Positions 24,317 through 33,345 of a DNA stretch of 64,000 nucleotides are shown one piece after another. The stretch is taken from contig NZ_UXAV01000039.1 of assembly GCF_900609045.1 (NCBI RefSeq), positions 1 through 64,000 on the forward strand, given 5' to 3'. The stretch is from Filibacter tadaridae (GTDB lineage: Bacteria > Bacillota > Bacilli > Bacillales_A > Planococcaceae). Under the pieces are notes generated by a model that worked only from the letters and a program-made list of their open reading frames with translations, was not told where the DNA came from and did no database searches. Positions within the stretch are counted from its first letter, which is position 1; each line of letters starts with the position of its first letter. Made by a program: the position numbers and the translations under genes.

Positions 24317-25129
24317 TCACTCAAACCACTTGTCATAAATTTTATCGAATTCACCGCTTGAATTTTGAGCTTCAAGTGCTTTGTTTAAAGCATCCAAAAA
24401 TTCTTTCTCGCCACTTTTCACCGCAATACCATAAGGCTCGTCAGTAAATGTGCCACCCACTAATTCAAATGAATCGTCTTCAGAAGCCATTCCCAAAAGG
24501 ATTGAGTTATCAGTTGTTAACGTATCTCCTTTTCCAGACTTAAGTGCTGTAAATGCTTCTGCATAGTTTTCAAATTCCAGTACAGGTGCATCTGGAGCTT
24601 TTTCACGAATGTTATCAGTAGAAGTAGATCCCTTTACAGCAATGACTGTTGTCTCTTTTGTAAGATCATCAATACTCTTAATAGGGCTTCCTTTTTTAAC
24701 AAGTAGAGATTGACCAGCTTCAAAGTATACATCTGTGAAATCAACTTCTTTTTCACGATCTTCTGTGATTGTCATTGTTGCAACAATTGCATCAATATCG
24801 CCTTTATTCAAAAGTGGAATTCTTGTTTTTGATGTCACTTCTACAAATTCAATCTTATTTTCATCACCAAGAATTTCTTTTGCTAATTGTTTTGCAACGT
24901 CGATATCAAAACCTTCAACTTCTCCTGATGTTGGATTTTTTAAGCCAAATAATTTTGTATCAAATTTTACACCAACAATAATTTTATCTCTCTTTTTAAT
25001 TGTTTCTAGTACATTCTTTCCTTCTTCTTCACTACTCGACTTTTCTCCGCCTGAGTTACATGCTGCCAAAACCATAACGGACATCAACGTTACAATTGCC
25101 AATAAAAGAACTTTTTTCATCTTAAACAT
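24317..25129 (-). CDS. glnH: Amino-acid ABC transporter substrate-binding lipoprotein (GlnH-like)
   Basis: A 270-residue type-2 periplasmic-binding-fold protein with a lipoprotein signal (hydrophobic run, then LAAC as lipobox; Cys lipidated). The family signature GFDIDVAKQLAKEILG is present, as are TSKTRIPLLNKGDIDAIVATMT and the C-terminal YDKWFE. AAAGGGGG precedes ATG. Delivers glutamine/glutamate-type ligands to the GlnMP permease; exact ligand not determinable here. Confidence 0.9.
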   Translation of the reverse strand: MFKMKKVLLLAIVTLMSVMVLAACNSGGEKSSSEEEGKNVLETIKKRDKIIVGVKFDTKLFGLKNPTSGEVEGFDIDVAKQLAKEILGDENKIEFVEVTSKTRIPLLNKGDIDAIVATMTITEDREKEVDFTDVYFEAGQSLLVKKGSPIKSIDDLTKETTVIAVKGSTSTDNIREKAPDAPVLEFENYAEAFTALKSGKGDTLTTDNSILLGMASEDDSFELVGGTFTDEPYGIAVKSGEKEFLDALNKALEAQNSSGEFDKIYDKWFE

Positions 25130-25150
25130 AAATACATCCCCCTTTTGTTT

Positions 25151-25879
25151 TTAGTGATTTAATATACGGCTGAGAAAAACTTGTGCCCGTTCTTCTTTTG
25201 GATTTTCGAAAAACTCAACCGGCGCGGCCTCTTCTAAGATTTTACCTTGATCTATGAATACAATTCGGTCGCCCACTTCTTTTGCAAATCCCATTTCATG
25301 TGTAACGACAACCATCGTCATTCCTTCTTCAGCAAGCGCTTTCATTACATCCAACACTTCTCCCACCATTTCGGGATCCAGGGCAGATGTCGGTTCATCA
25401 AAAAGCATGATTTCAGGCTTCATGGCAAGACCTCTGGCAATTGCAACCCGCTGCTGCTGCCCACCAGATAGTTGTGAAGGAAATGAGGTTGCCTTATCGG
25501 GAATTCCTACCTTATCCAAATAAAACTCCGCTGTCTTTTTTGCTTCCTCTTTTGATATCCCTAACGCATTAATTGGTGCAAGCATGATATTTTCCAGTAC
25601 GGTTTTGTGAGGATACAGGTTGAAATGTTGGAATACCATCCCTATCTTTCGTCTCACTTTATTGATATCTGTTTTTTTGTCATTGAGATGAACATCTTTC
25701 ACCGTAAGCGAACCATCAGTAATTGTTTCAAGTCTATTAATGCATCTTAATAATGTACTCTTACCAGAACCTGATGGGCCAATGATCACAACAACTTCCC
25801 CAGTTTTGATTGTGAGGTCAATATCTTTTAGAACATGAAAGTCTCCATAATATTTATTTACATGGCCAAATGAAATCAT
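25151..25879 (-). CDS. glnQ: Amino-acid ABC transporter ATPase (GlnQ-like)
   Basis: A 242-residue ABC ATPase with Walker [11 protein letters not shown]-loop [12 protein letters not shown], signature LSGGQQQR, Walker [13 protein letters not shown] and switch His in VVTHEMGFA. The ATG at 25879 is chosen because AAAGGAG lies 8 nt before it; the in-frame GTG at 25900 lies before the ribosome site. First gene of the transporter operon. Confidence 0.9.
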   Translation of the reverse strand: MISFGHVNKYYGDFHVLKDIDLTIKTGEVVVIIGPSGSGKSTLLRCINRLETITDGSLTVKDVHLNDKKTDINKVRRKIGMVFQHFNLYPHKTVLENIMLAPINALGISKEEAKKTAEFYLDKVGIPDKATSFPSQLSGGQQQRVAIARGLAMKPEIMLFDEPTSALDPEMVGEVLDVMKALAEEGMTMVVVTHEMGFAKEVGDRIVFIDQGKILEEAAPVEFFENPKEERAQVFLSRILNH

Positions 25880-26068
25880 GTTATTCTCCTTTCTTTTCAC
25901 TTCTATCTTTCAAATGCGAATTTCAGCAAGTGTTCCTTTACTTCTGAATATTTATGCATGTACGTTATTATATCTTTTAATAATTTAATTGTCTATAAGT
26001 TTTTTTATTTAATTAGTAACTCGAAACAAATTATTCTGTATTAATATTATCTTTACTTTACTTAAAAT

Positions 26069-26107
26069 AAAAAAATACACAGAAGGATTACCTACTCCAT
26101 CTGTGTA
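26069..26107 (-). terminator. Terminator of pgpA-like gene
   Basis: TACACAG...CTGTGTA hairpin; on the minus strand it is followed by ATTTTTTTATTTT. Confidence 0.65.
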
Positions 26108-26122
26108 CCCACGCTTAACCAG

Positions 26123-26707
26123 TTATATTTTAGCACCTTTAACATTCGTTTCAGGCATTGTATCTTCAGGTGGAACGTCCCCAAACGTCTCCCCTGCTTC
26201 GTCTAAATCGCGAGTCCTGTGCGCAATTCGCGAAGCCGCACATGCAGCAACACTTGCTACAAGGTCGTCAAGGAATGTATGCACGCCAATTCCTTTTTTC
26301 GTATCGAGATCATTTATGATACCGACTTTGTTTTTATCCAGATGGCCGAAAGTTGTCACTGCTATGGAACCATATGTAAATACAGCACCAAGTGCAATTG
26401 TTTCATCCACTCCGAAAAGCCCTTCATCCGATTCCACAATTTCTTGCAGCGGCGCGGATAGTTTTCCTTGCTCAGCAAGTTCGTCCAACTCGATTCCAAC
26501 TAAAATGGCATGTTGAAGTTCCCGTTTTCGCAATACCCCCTGAACGGATTCCAGACAGTGTTCCATTTGAAGCCCTTCATTATACGGCAACTGCAATTGG
26601 TAAACAATCTCTGCAATTGCTTCCAATGTAACGCCGCGTCGCAGTAGCGCTTGTTTTGTTGCTTCCGTCACCACTTTTGAATGAACAACCGTTTTTCCGT
26701 CAAACAT
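26123..26707 (-). CDS. pgpA: Phosphatidylglycerophosphatase A family protein
   Basis: A 194-residue protein matching the YutG/PgpA-type family of Bacillales: GVTLEAIAEIVYQLQLPYN, EHCLESVQGVLRKRE, GVDETIALGAVFTYGSIAVT and HTFLDDLVASVAACAASRIAHR. The family dephosphorylates phosphatidylglycerophosphate in phospholipid synthesis; no membrane segments are evident in this version. The ATG at 26707 (AGGGG 10 nt before) and the GTG at 26713 are both possible starts. Confidence 0.78.
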   Translation of the reverse strand: MFDGKTVVHSKVVTEATKQALLRRGVTLEAIAEIVYQLQLPYNEGLQMEHCLESVQGVLRKRELQHAILVGIELDELAEQGKLSAPLQEIVESDEGLFGVDETIALGAVFTYGSIAVTTFGHLDKNKVGIINDLDTKKGIGVHTFLDDLVASVAACAASRIAHRTRDLDEAGETFGDVPPEDTMPETNVKGAKI

Positions 26708-26818
26708 AGTCACACAACCCCTTTTCTATTTCGTACAAGCGTAATACATCCATTATACCTGTTAGTGACAATATGATACAATCACCATACATATTCGCTT
26801 TAAGGAGGCACTCTACAA

Positions 26819-27541
26819 ATGAAATATGGAAAAATTGAAGACATCACTCTACACAGCAATGAACTTGATGAGGATATGCAGCTACTTATCTATTTGCCGC
26901 ATAACTATAGTCCACTCTATAAATATTCGATTTTAATCGCTTCAGATGGAAAAGATTATTTCCAGTATGGACGCATTGGTCGCGTAGTTGACGAATTACT
27001 TGATGCTGAAGAAATTGAAAACGTCATTGTTGTTGGCGTACCGTATAAAAGCGTGCCTGAAAGAAGACGACTCTATCACCCAGAAGGCGACCGCCACGAG
27101 GCTTACATTCGTTTTCTTGCACACGAGCTTGTACCCTACTTGGATAAATTATATCCGACTTATCAGGTTGGCGCGGGGCGAGGTCTTATTGGAGACTCCC
27201 TTGCCGCAACGATTTCCTTACTAACTGCACTCAAATATCCAAATATTTTCGGCAGGGTGATGCTACATTCCCCATACGTCGATGATTCAGTGCTGGCGGC
27301 GGTGGAGACTGCAAAAGATTCGTCTTGCTTCTCGATTTATCACGTCATCGGTAAAAAAGAAACTGCAGTAAAAACGACTGAAGACGGCGAAAAAGATTTC
27401 CTTACGCCTAATCGGATTTTAAATGAATTGATTGAAAGAAAAGGGTTTTTGTACTTCTATGAAGAATTGGAAGGGGAGCATACGTGGAAGCAATGGCAAC
27501 CTGATGTTCGTCGTGCTATTCAAACTGTCTATGGTTTGTAA
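26819..27541 (+). CDS. yjcH: Alpha/beta-hydrolase esterase (YjcH family)
   Basis: A 240-residue putative esterase of the enterochelin-esterase-like group. The nucleophile region GRGLIGDSLAATIS contains GDSLA; the late His lies in EGEHTWKQW. TAAGGAGG precedes ATG. It begins the conserved yjcH-yjcG-yjcF run seen in Bacillus. Substrate unknown. Confidence 0.83.
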   Translation: MKYGKIEDITLHSNELDEDMQLLIYLPHNYSPLYKYSILIASDGKDYFQYGRIGRVVDELLDAEEIENVIVVGVPYKSVPERRRLYHPEGDRHEAYIRFLAHELVPYLDKLYPTYQVGAGRGLIGDSLAATISLLTALKYPNIFGRVMLHSPYVDDSVLAAVETAKDSSCFSIYHVIGKKETAVKTTEDGEKDFLTPNRILNELIERKGFLYFYEELEGEHTWKQWQPDVRRAIQTVYGL

Positions 27542-27629
27542 CGCAAGCAAAAGGACATTACCCAATCATTCTGGTATAATTAAGATGATCTATCCTATAC
27601 CAACCAATACTAGAAGGAGGTCACTCATT

Positions 27630-28145
27630 ATGAAATACGGCATTGTTGCATTTCCATCAAAAAAATTACAAGATCTAGCAAACGCTTATCGGAAAAGGTA
27701 TGACCCGCATTATGCGCTTATTACACCGCATATGACCGTTAAGGGTGTATTCGAAGCAAATGACCAAGAAATTGAAGAAGTTGCTAAAGAAGTAAGAAAC
27801 GTCACTAAAAAATACAAACCTTTTGAGTTAAACGTTTCGAAGGTAAGTACATTCGCTCCGATAACGAATACACTTTACTTCAAAGTGGATCCAAGCAATG
27901 AGTTGCTTGCGTTACACGAAGGTCTTAATAGTGGAAATCTTAAAGATGATCTCGATTACACATTTGTTCCTCACATAACGATTGCACAAAAACTATCTTC
28001 TGGTGAACACGATGATATTGTCGGACAGCTTAAGATGGTCGGTGTCAATCATTCTGAAATCGTAGACCGACTCCATCTTCTCTATCAACTGGAAGATGGT
28101 TCATGGACAGTTTATGAAACGTTCCATCTTGGCGAGGTTAACTAA
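27630..28145 (+). CDS. yjcG: 2'-5' RNA ligase / cyclic phosphodiesterase family (YjcG)
   Basis: A 171-residue 2H phosphoesterase. The two HxT motifs are present as HMTVKG near residue 34 and HITIAQ near residue 114. Length equals Bacillus YjcG. The frame is open further upstream, but ATG at 27630 has GAAGGAGG 9 nt before it and starts the conserved KYGIVAFPSK. The 2H fold acts on cyclic phosphates or 2'-5' linkages; the true substrate is unknown. Confidence 0.87.
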   Translation: MKYGIVAFPSKKLQDLANAYRKRYDPHYALITPHMTVKGVFEANDQEIEEVAKEVRNVTKKYKPFELNVSKVSTFAPITNTLYFKVDPSNELLALHEGLNSGNLKDDLDYTFVPHITIAQKLSSGEHDDIVGQLKMVGVNHSEIVDRLHLLYQLEDGSWTVYETFHLGEVN

Positions 28146-28148
28146 GCG

Positions 28149-28577
28149 TTGTCCGTTGTAAAAATAGCTACTTCTGACCATGATCGAGAAGAGGCTTTTT
28201 CTGTCAGAAGGAAAGTGTTCGTAGAAGAACAAGGTGTGCCGCTCAGCCTTGAACTTGACGAACACGATCGTTCAGCTGTACATTTTGTTGTCTACTCGGG
28301 GAATGGACCTATTGGAGCCGGTCGTATCCGTGAAATTAACAAATATATTGGAAAAGTAGAACGCGTCTGTGTTATGAAAGATTTCAGGGGACAACATTTA
28401 GGAAATTTGATAATGAACGCCCTTGAAGAGTATGCCAAATCGACGGGAATCGAAAAGATTGTGCTAAATGCACAATCTTATGCTGTCCCTTTCTATGAAA
28501 AACTCGGATATACGATTACATCACCCGAATTCATGGATGCGGATATTCCACATCGCGCAATGGAAAAGATAGTATAA
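28149..28577 (+). CDS. yjcF: GNAT N-acetyltransferase (YjcF)
   Basis: A 142-residue GNAT-fold acetyltransferase. FSVRRKVFVEEQGVP marks the N-terminal part and the acetyl-CoA loop is VMKDFRGQHLGNLIM. The TTG start lies 3 bp after the yjcG stop, so the two are probably co-translated. Substrate unknown. Confidence 0.85.
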   Translation: MSVVKIATSDHDREEAFSVRRKVFVEEQGVPLSLELDEHDRSAVHFVVYSGNGPIGAGRIREINKYIGKVERVCVMKDFRGQHLGNLIMNALEEYAKSTGIEKIVLNAQSYAVPFYEKLGYTITSPEFMDADIPHRAMEKIV

Positions 28578-28588
28578 GTCGGCTGACA

Positions 28589-28630
28589 AAAAGAGTCTAC
28601 AATGCTCAAATGAGCATCGTAGACTCTTTT
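28589..28630. terminator. Bidirectional terminator
   Basis: Near-perfect 19-bp stem AAAAGAGTCTACAATGCTC and complement, with T-runs on both sides, between yjcF and the converging small gene. Confidence 0.88.
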
Positions 28631-28640
28631 TAACTACTTA

Positions 28641-28943
28641 TTATACATATGCATTAATCGATTGCCCTTTTCCAACAACCTGCGCAATAATTGGCGAGAG
28701 ATTAGCTGGGTTGGGTGAGATATAGCCTTGGAAAGAAGCAGGGAGAACTTCAACAGAAGACTTGGATTCGCCCGCTTCCATTTCCATTTCATCCTGTAAG
28801 GAATCCTCGAAGTCACGCGAATTATCAGGATTCAGTCGTACGGAATTTACACGATTAATATAAGCAAAGTTATAACGTTCCCTATTCATTCGGTTTGCAT
28901 ATAGTTGCGATTGAATTGGTTGAATTGGTAACAAGTAGCCCAT
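28641..28943 (-). CDS. Hypothetical protein (100 aa)
   Basis: Begins MGYLLPIQPIQSQLYANRMN. It has an acidic middle (DFEDSLQDEMEMEAGES) and ends NLSPIIAQVVGKGQSINAYV. No Cys, signal or membrane segment. ATG at 28943 has AAAGGGG 8 nt before; an upstream GTG is less well placed. It lies with sporulation genes on the same strand. I do not recognise the family, and a sporulation link is only contextual. Confidence 0.7.
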   Translation of the reverse strand: MGYLLPIQPIQSQLYANRMNRERYNFAYINRVNSVRLNPDNSRDFEDSLQDEMEMEAGESKSSVEVLPASFQGYISPNPANLSPIIAQVVGKGQSINAYV

Positions 28944-29021
28944 TGTGTCCACCCCTTTCCTTTCAATTTACCCGTAGACTATCTACGTTAAACCTATTAT
29001 TATACTTTTCTTTTTATTCCC

Positions 29022-29273
29022 TTACTTCCCCAACATACCTTGAATGTCTGTTAGATTAACCGACTTTCCGTTCTTTAAAATAGAACGAACAAGTTCGTCT
29101 TCCGTATGTTGTGGTACATCCTTGTTCGCCAACTTCCCGACTTTCCTGATAATCTGCCTCATTTGGCGTTCATCGGTGAAATCCGCGTATTGAATGGCAT
29201 TGGCAAGTGCAAATACTTCTTCCATCGGAACGCCTGTTTTTGATTCGATTTTCCGGAAAAATGAATCATTCAT
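29022..29273 (-). CDS. spoVIF: Stage VI sporulation protein F
   Basis: An 83-residue protein closely fitting SpoVIF (YjcC): FFRKIESKTGVPMEEVFALANA, ADFTDERQMRQIIRKVG and the C-terminal SILKNGKSVNLTDIQGMLGK. In B. subtilis it is a mother-cell protein needed for coat assembly and GerE-linked gene expression. GGAGGAAT precedes the ATG. Confidence 0.9.
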   Translation of the reverse strand: MNDSFFRKIESKTGVPMEEVFALANAIQYADFTDERQMRQIIRKVGKLANKDVPQHTEDELVRSILKNGKSVNLTDIQGMLGK

Positions 29274-29324
29274 CTGTTATTCCTCCTTCTTATTGCACAA
29301 GTTTAAATGAATGGAATCAATCGC

Positions 29325-29441
29325 GCCTCGGAGTGATTGCGTCCGGATTTTGATTTGAGCTTGCTCAATTAACTCCCCTCAAAATCTGTGACATCCGCCG
29401 GAGGCTAACTTTATTCAGCCGGGGTTTTAATCCCCGCTGAA
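29325..29441. repeat. Intergenic hairpin-rich element
   Basis: Lies between spoVIF and the YjcZ-type gene. A long imperfect stem runs from GCCTC (29325) through GATTTTGA (29346) to TCAAAATC (29379) and GAGGC (29401). Inside it is TTGAGC/GCTCAA. A second hairpin, TTCAGCcGGGG / CCCCGCTGAA, lies at 29414-29441. There is no coding capacity. It could be a dispersed repeat or a structured RNA. Confidence 0.55.
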
Positions 29442-29504
29442 TTGTAGCTTTTGTTCGCATTCATCTCTCCACTTATAGAAGTGAAGGACTTCTGCTGAAT
29501 AAAG

Positions 29505-29651
29505 TTATACAAAACTTCTGCCCACAATAATGAGCAAGATGAAGAGAACAACAATCAGAACGAATGTAGAACCTCCGTAAGAACCTCTGCCTTGATCATA
29601 ACCGCCACAGCCCGCATAACCGCCTGTATTAGGATAGCATCCTCCAAACAT
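29505..29651 (-). CDS. YjcZ-family small sporulation protein (48 aa)
   Basis: A 48-residue protein with a Gly/Tyr/Cys-rich head (MFGGCYPNTGGYAGCGGYD) and one membrane helix (TFVLIVVLFILLIIVG) ending RSFV. This is the YjcZ/YjcZ-like sporulation protein pattern. GGAAGGGGGG precedes ATG. It sits within the sporulation cluster, probably in the spore membrane or coat. Confidence 0.85.
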   Translation of the reverse strand: MFGGCYPNTGGYAGCGGYDQGRGSYGGSTFVLIVVLFILLIIVGRSFV

Positions 29652-29745
29652 GAAAATCCCCCCTTCCTTTCTACATATCCTATGCAGAAAGTAGAAGGAA
29701 GGAAGGGCTAATGTACAATGACATTATTATTTTCTTATTCAGTAC

Positions 29746-30108
29746 TCAGATAGTACCTTTAGGTTTGAAAAGGAATGAAGCGATAAAACCAAAAATGATG
29801 GCGGAACTGATCCCTGAACTAGTCACTTCGAACATTCCCGTCAAAACGCCAATCAGTCCATGCTTTTCTGCTTCTGCCATCGCTCCATGTGTCAAAGAAT
29901 TACCAAAAGAAGTGATTGGAATCGTCGCACCTGCACCAGCAAAATCAATAAGTGGCTCATATAAACCGAGCCCGTCCAACACTGAACCAATAACGACTAA
30001 TAAACATAGCGTATGTGCAGGCGTCAGCTTTGCTACATCAAATAATAGCTGTCCGACGACACATATCAAGCCGCCAACAACAAACGCAGTAATGAAAATC
30101 GAAATCAT
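29746..30108 (-). CDS. spoVAE: Stage V sporulation protein AEb (SpoVAEb)
   Basis: A 120-residue membrane protein with four hydrophobic segments, matching SpoVAEb: [41 protein letters not shown] and the [18 protein letters not shown] segment. Works with SpoVAC and SpoVAD as the dipicolinate channel of the forespore membrane. Last gene of the four-gene set starting at 31948. Confidence 0.9.
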   Translation of the reverse strand: MISIFITAFVVGGLICVVGQLLFDVAKLTPAHTLCLLVVIGSVLDGLGLYEPLIDFAGAGATIPITSFGNSLTHGAMAEAEKHGLIGVLTGMFEVTSSGISSAIIFGFIASFLFKPKGTI

Positions 30109-30117
30109 TTAACCCAC

Positions 30118-31119
30118 TCATTTCATCGTTAATTCGACAGCGTGTGCAATACACGGAATCGTGTCACCTTGTTGGAAAGATAATGGCGATAATAACGCGC
30201 CAGTCGCGATAAGAAGGACGCGTTTATACTCGCCTTGCAGCATTTTCGCATATATTTCTGAGAAATAAACTGTAGATGAACAGCCTGCCCCGCTGGCCCC
30301 TGCAAAAAAGGAAGGATCCTCCCCGTAAAACTCTTCACCAGCATCACGGAAATTTTCCGTTACGTCGATTCCGTTATTAGACGCAAGGGTTTTATATAAT
30401 TCGAAGCCAGTTTTACCAAGGTCGCCCGTCATTATGCAATCATAATCGGTTATTTTCGTACCATGCCCATCGAGATGTCTTTGAAGTGTATCTGCAGCAG
30501 CGGGCGCCATCGCTGCCCCCATATTAAGGGGGTCTGTCATCCCAAGATCAACGACACTTCCAATTGTTGCACAAACGATAGAAGGCATGCCTTTCTTGTT
30601 AGGTGTTACAGCTGCCACCCCAACTGCAGTAACCGTCCATTGTGAAGTTTCCGGCTTTTGCGAACCGTACTCAATTGGATAACGGAATTGACGTTCAACT
30701 GCATTATGCTGACTACCTGCGCCTGCGATTGCAATTTTAGAGAAGCCTGAGTCTGTTAATAAGGCTGCCGTAATAAGAGTTGATACGGACGTCGCACAAG
30801 CGGAAAACATTCCCATATAAGGAATCCCGACAGTAGCCGCACAAAAATTCGACGGTGTCATTTGATTGACGAGATCACCAATGAGTAAGAAATCCGCATC
30901 TTCAGGTACCGAGTCTACCTTACTTAACGCAATCATGCAGGCATCCTCCATCATTTTTGCGTGACCTTGTTCATTCGTCCCCGCACCTGATTGTTCTTCA
31001 TCGTACATTTTGTCAAAAAGCGATACGAACGGACTTTTCTTTTCAAGTGGTCCAGCCGTGACACCAGTAGATGCAATGGAAGGGTTTGTTTTAAATGTTA
31101 GTAATCCTCGAGCTACCAT
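30118..31119 (-). CDS. spoVAD: Stage V sporulation protein AD (SpoVAD)
   Basis: A 333-residue thiolase-fold protein that binds dipicolinic acid, near the 338 of B. subtilis. Opens with TFKTNPSIASTGVTAGPLEKKSPF, followed by GMFSACATSVSTLI and ASGAGCSSTVYFSEIYAKMLQG. Overlaps spoVAC by 7 bp and is 9 bp from spoVAEb. Located on the outer face of the spore inner membrane. Confidence 0.93.
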   Translation of the reverse strand: MVARGLLTFKTNPSIASTGVTAGPLEKKSPFVSLFDKMYDEEQSGAGTNEQGHAKMMEDACMIALSKVDSVPEDADFLLIGDLVNQMTPSNFCAATVGIPYMGMFSACATSVSTLITAALLTDSGFSKIAIAGAGSQHNAVERQFRYPIEYGSQKPETSQWTVTAVGVAAVTPNKKGMPSIVCATIGSVVDLGMTDPLNMGAAMAPAAADTLQRHLDGHGTKITDYDCIMTGDLGKTGFELYKTLASNNGIDVTENFRDAGEEFYGEDPSFFAGASGAGCSSTVYFSEIYAKMLQGEYKRVLLIATGALLSPLSFQQGDTIPCIAHAVELTMK

Positions 31120-31568
31120 GATACGACTCCTAGCTTAACAAGTATTGTTTTAATAAGTGCGACGACAAAAGCAGAAAAAACACCAAAAAGAATAACAGAC
31201 CCCGCTAGTTTGAACATATTACCGCCCACACCAAGTACATAGCCTTCAGACTTATGTTCAATCGCTGCGGATACAACCGCATTACTGAATCCTGTAATCG
31301 GTACCGATCCACCTGCACCACCAATTTGACCAATTTTCTTATAAAACCCAAATCCGGTAAGCAACATTGCAAAAAATATCATTGTCGACACTGTTGGATT
31401 ACTTGAAGTTCGTTCTGTAAAGTCAAAATACGTCATATAGAAGAGAGCTACAAATTGGCCGATAAGGCAAATGGTTCCGCCTACTAGAAAAGCCTTAATA
31501 CAATTACGCAAATAAGGTGTTTTTGGAGAAATCTCTTTTTCCAATGCTGCATATTTTTTTTCATTCAT
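31113..31568 (-). CDS. spoVAC: Stage V sporulation protein AC (SpoVAC)
   Basis: A 151-residue membrane protein with four or five helices and the SpoVAC pattern: NCIKAFLVGGTICLIGQ, GFGFYKKIGQIGGAGGSVPITGF and GVGGNMFKLAGSVILFG. In B. subtilis SpoVAC is a mechanosensitive channel for dipicolinate release. Start overlaps the stop of the lipoprotein gene (TGATG). Confidence 0.93.
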   Translation of the reverse strand: MNEKKYAALEKEISPKTPYLRNCIKAFLVGGTICLIGQFVALFYMTYFDFTERTSSNPTVSTMIFFAMLLTGFGFYKKIGQIGGAGGSVPITGFSNAVVSAAIEHKSEGYVLGVGGNMFKLAGSVILFGVFSAFVVALIKTILVKLGVVSW

Positions 31569-31948
31569 CAGGTTTCTTCCTTTAATAACGATTTTATTTT
31601 CTTAATTCCTATGTCGAGTTTCTCTTGATCTTCCTTGACGATTAGTTTCTTTGTCTCCATTTTGATTTTACTATCGGCTGAAACTGTGATCGTTAAGTCA
31701 GGATACTTCTCTTTCAACTGCTTCTTAATGTCCTTTTCAATTTTCGTTTTATGAAATCTCGAAAAGGTTTTGGCTCTTACGCCGACAATCAATTCCTCTT
31801 CGAAAAACAGGACGACTGCTGATGCGAGACGATCATCGCTTGCCAACACATCCTTTACTTCCTGTTCATCCATAGCTGAATAGTTTTGTACTTCAAAGTC
31901 ATTATCTATCAATGAGCAGCCAGAGACTAAAAATAAGATGATAAGCAT
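31568..31948 (-). CDS. YhcN/YlaJ-family sporulation lipoprotein
   Basis: A 126-residue lipoprotein with a short signal ending LVSGC (lipobox) and a YhcN/YlaJ-type domain. Family members sit in the spore inner membrane and often precede spoVAC, as here. The domain reads ASAVVLFFEEELIVGVRAKTFSRF, then ...KDIKKQLKEKYPDLTITVSAD. First gene of the spoVA set. Confidence 0.85.
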   Translation of the reverse strand: MLIILFLVSGCSLIDNDFEVQNYSAMDEQEVKDVLASDDRLASAVVLFFEEELIVGVRAKTFSRFHKTKIEKDIKKQLKEKYPDLTITVSADSKIKMETKKLIVKEDQEKLDIGIKKIKSLLKEET

Positions 31949-32058
31949 GAGACCAATTTTTCGGATATGCGTCCCCTCCTTTGTTTTTACAGTATGCCTT
32001 TTTGAACTTCACTTTATTCATAACTGGTACATCCGCCCGATTCAATGGAACTTGAATG

Positions 32059-32067
32059 CATAAGTTA
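32059..32067 (+). promoter_or_regulatory. Sigma-K-like -10 box of cotZ-type gene
   Basis: CATAAGTTA matches CATANNNTA, 30 bp before the start codon. The -35 is not convincing. Confidence 0.45.
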
Positions 32068-32097
32068 GTAAGAGTTAGAGAAAAGGGGGTGTAATTA

Positions 32098-32631
32098 ATG
32101 GGATGTGGAAAAAATGAGGGAATTGAAGATACAAAACGTCGTCACGATTGTATTTGTGAAGTTGTACGATTCATCAAGCGTGTGCAGGATATTGGTACGG
32201 ATGACGATTGCATAGAATGTGAAACGGATTGTTTCATGGCGCCTCTAGGTAGTATGGTAAGCCCGGTTCGTAATCAAATCAATACACGTGCATTCATGCT
32301 TTTAGATAAGCAGGGAGATGCTTTCAAAACACTTTACAAAAAGACTTTGCCAACGGGATCACCAACACCAAATCCTAGATGTGGCTATTCAGTATTTTTC
32401 AGAGTACAAAATATCTTTGACGGATGCTGTGCAACGTTACAGGTTCTTGAACCTCAACGTTTAGATGGTACGCCGGTTGACATTTACTGTGATGGTCATC
32501 TAAATCCGAACCTATTATGTGAAGTGAAAAAGTTTGGTAAAACAGATACTTGTATTACGGTTGACTTGGATTGCTTCTGTGGTATTCAATGTGTGATGGA
32601 TACGTTCATCGACTTTTGTCCAGATAACTAA
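32098..32631 (+). CDS. cotZ: Spore coat protein CotY/CotZ family
   Basis: A 177-residue Cys-rich (15 Cys) crust/outer coat protein. CICEVVRFIKRVQD, DDCIECETDCF, FFRVQNIFDGCCATLQVL and the terminal DCFCGIQCVMDTFIDFC are the CotY/CotZ hallmarks. These proteins cross-link by disulfides into ordered sheets. AAAAGGGGGTG precedes ATG. Position opposite cotO matches the cot cluster of B. subtilis. Confidence 0.9.
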   Translation: MGCGKNEGIEDTKRRHDCICEVVRFIKRVQDIGTDDDCIECETDCFMAPLGSMVSPVRNQINTRAFMLLDKQGDAFKTLYKKTLPTGSPTPNPRCGYSVFFRVQNIFDGCCATLQVLEPQRLDGTPVDIYCDGHLNPNLLCEVKKFGKTDTCITVDLDCFCGIQCVMDTFIDFCPDN

Positions 32632-32651
32632 TCGTTAAACCTACAATGCTT

Positions 32652-32686
32652 AGTCTGCATGGTCGGATATTCCGATCATGCAGACT
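32652..32686 (+). terminator. Terminator of cotZ-type gene
   Basis: Hairpin AGTCTGCATGgTCGGA / TCCGAtCATGCAGACT followed by TTAATTTTTT. Confidence 0.85.
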
Positions 32687-32707
32687 TTAATTTTTTACAC
32701 GATTAAC

Positions 32708-32746
32708 AAAAGAGGCAAATCGGGTTTTCGCCGATTTGCCTCTTTT
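32708..32746. terminator. Second, bidirectional terminator
   Basis: Perfect 16-bp stem AAAAGAGGCAAATCGG and complement. Also serves the converging cotO-like gene. Confidence 0.88.
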
Positions 32747-32795
32747 TTAATTTGATATGATGCCTTTCGTACCCTTAGCAGGTCATTTTCGATTC

Positions 32796-33227
32796 TTAGT
32801 TTTCGATAAACGGTTTCCCGCGCCAAAGTATTTCTTCAATCATGCCAACTTCGATCGCTACTTGTTGATCTTCCGTATCCGCTAGATTGACCCATACTGT
32901 TTCGCCTTCAACCTTATCGATTGTACCCGTCATTGTTTCATCCTCCAAAACAAATTGAAGGGGCTTATAGGCTTGTTGGCGAAAGGAATCACTTAGGTAA
33001 AGAACTCTTCGATGGATTGAAGGATCTGTTTGCTTTATAGGATCTGTTATATTTTTTTCTATACCTTCCTTCTCTTGCGCACCAATCTCAATCTCGTTGG
33101 TGGGTAGCGTTTCTTCGCCACTCATGACAAAAACTGAAGTGGACTCTTCTTCTGTAAACGTAACTTTTACATAAACAGGCGGTGCATGGACGAATAATAA
33201 CGGTTCACTTCGTAAAATAATCAGCAC
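32796..33227 (-). CDS. cotO: Spore coat protein CotO-like (YjbX)
   Basis: A 143-residue protein with the CotO pattern: an N-terminal PLLFVHAPP, an acidic low-complexity middle, and a C-terminal module with KPLQFVLEDETMTGTIDKVEG ending in WRGKPF. CotO controls late coat assembly in B. subtilis and lies next to cotZ there too. Start GTG with AAAGGA close upstream. Confidence 0.8.
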   Translation of the reverse strand: MLIILRSEPLLFVHAPPVYVKVTFTEEESTSVFVMSGEETLPTNEIEIGAQEKEGIEKNITDPIKQTDPSIHRRVLYLSDSFRQQAYKPLQFVLEDETMTGTIDKVEGETVWVNLADTEDQQVAIEVGMIEEILWRGKPFIEN

Positions 33228-33302
33228 ATCCTTTTTGTTTTAGTATATGCGCCCGGTTTCTGCGTGGTTCATTATTACAATGGCAGTGGCTATCTCCAAA
33301 AA

Positions 33303-33345
33303 AAAACGATTTTCATCGGATTATAAATCTCCGATGAAAACCGTT
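33303..33345 (-). terminator. Terminator overlapping mgtE stop
   Basis: Arms AACGaTTTTCATCGGA and TCCGATGAAAAcCGTT. On the minus strand it is followed by TTTTTTTTT. The hairpin includes the last mgtE codons. Confidence 0.8.

Noticed and set aside
29746..31948. Mobile heat-resistance spoVA operon
   Set aside because: Only the ordinary yhcN-spoVAC-AD-AEb set is present, without transposon genes or the extra DUF1657/YetF-type genes.
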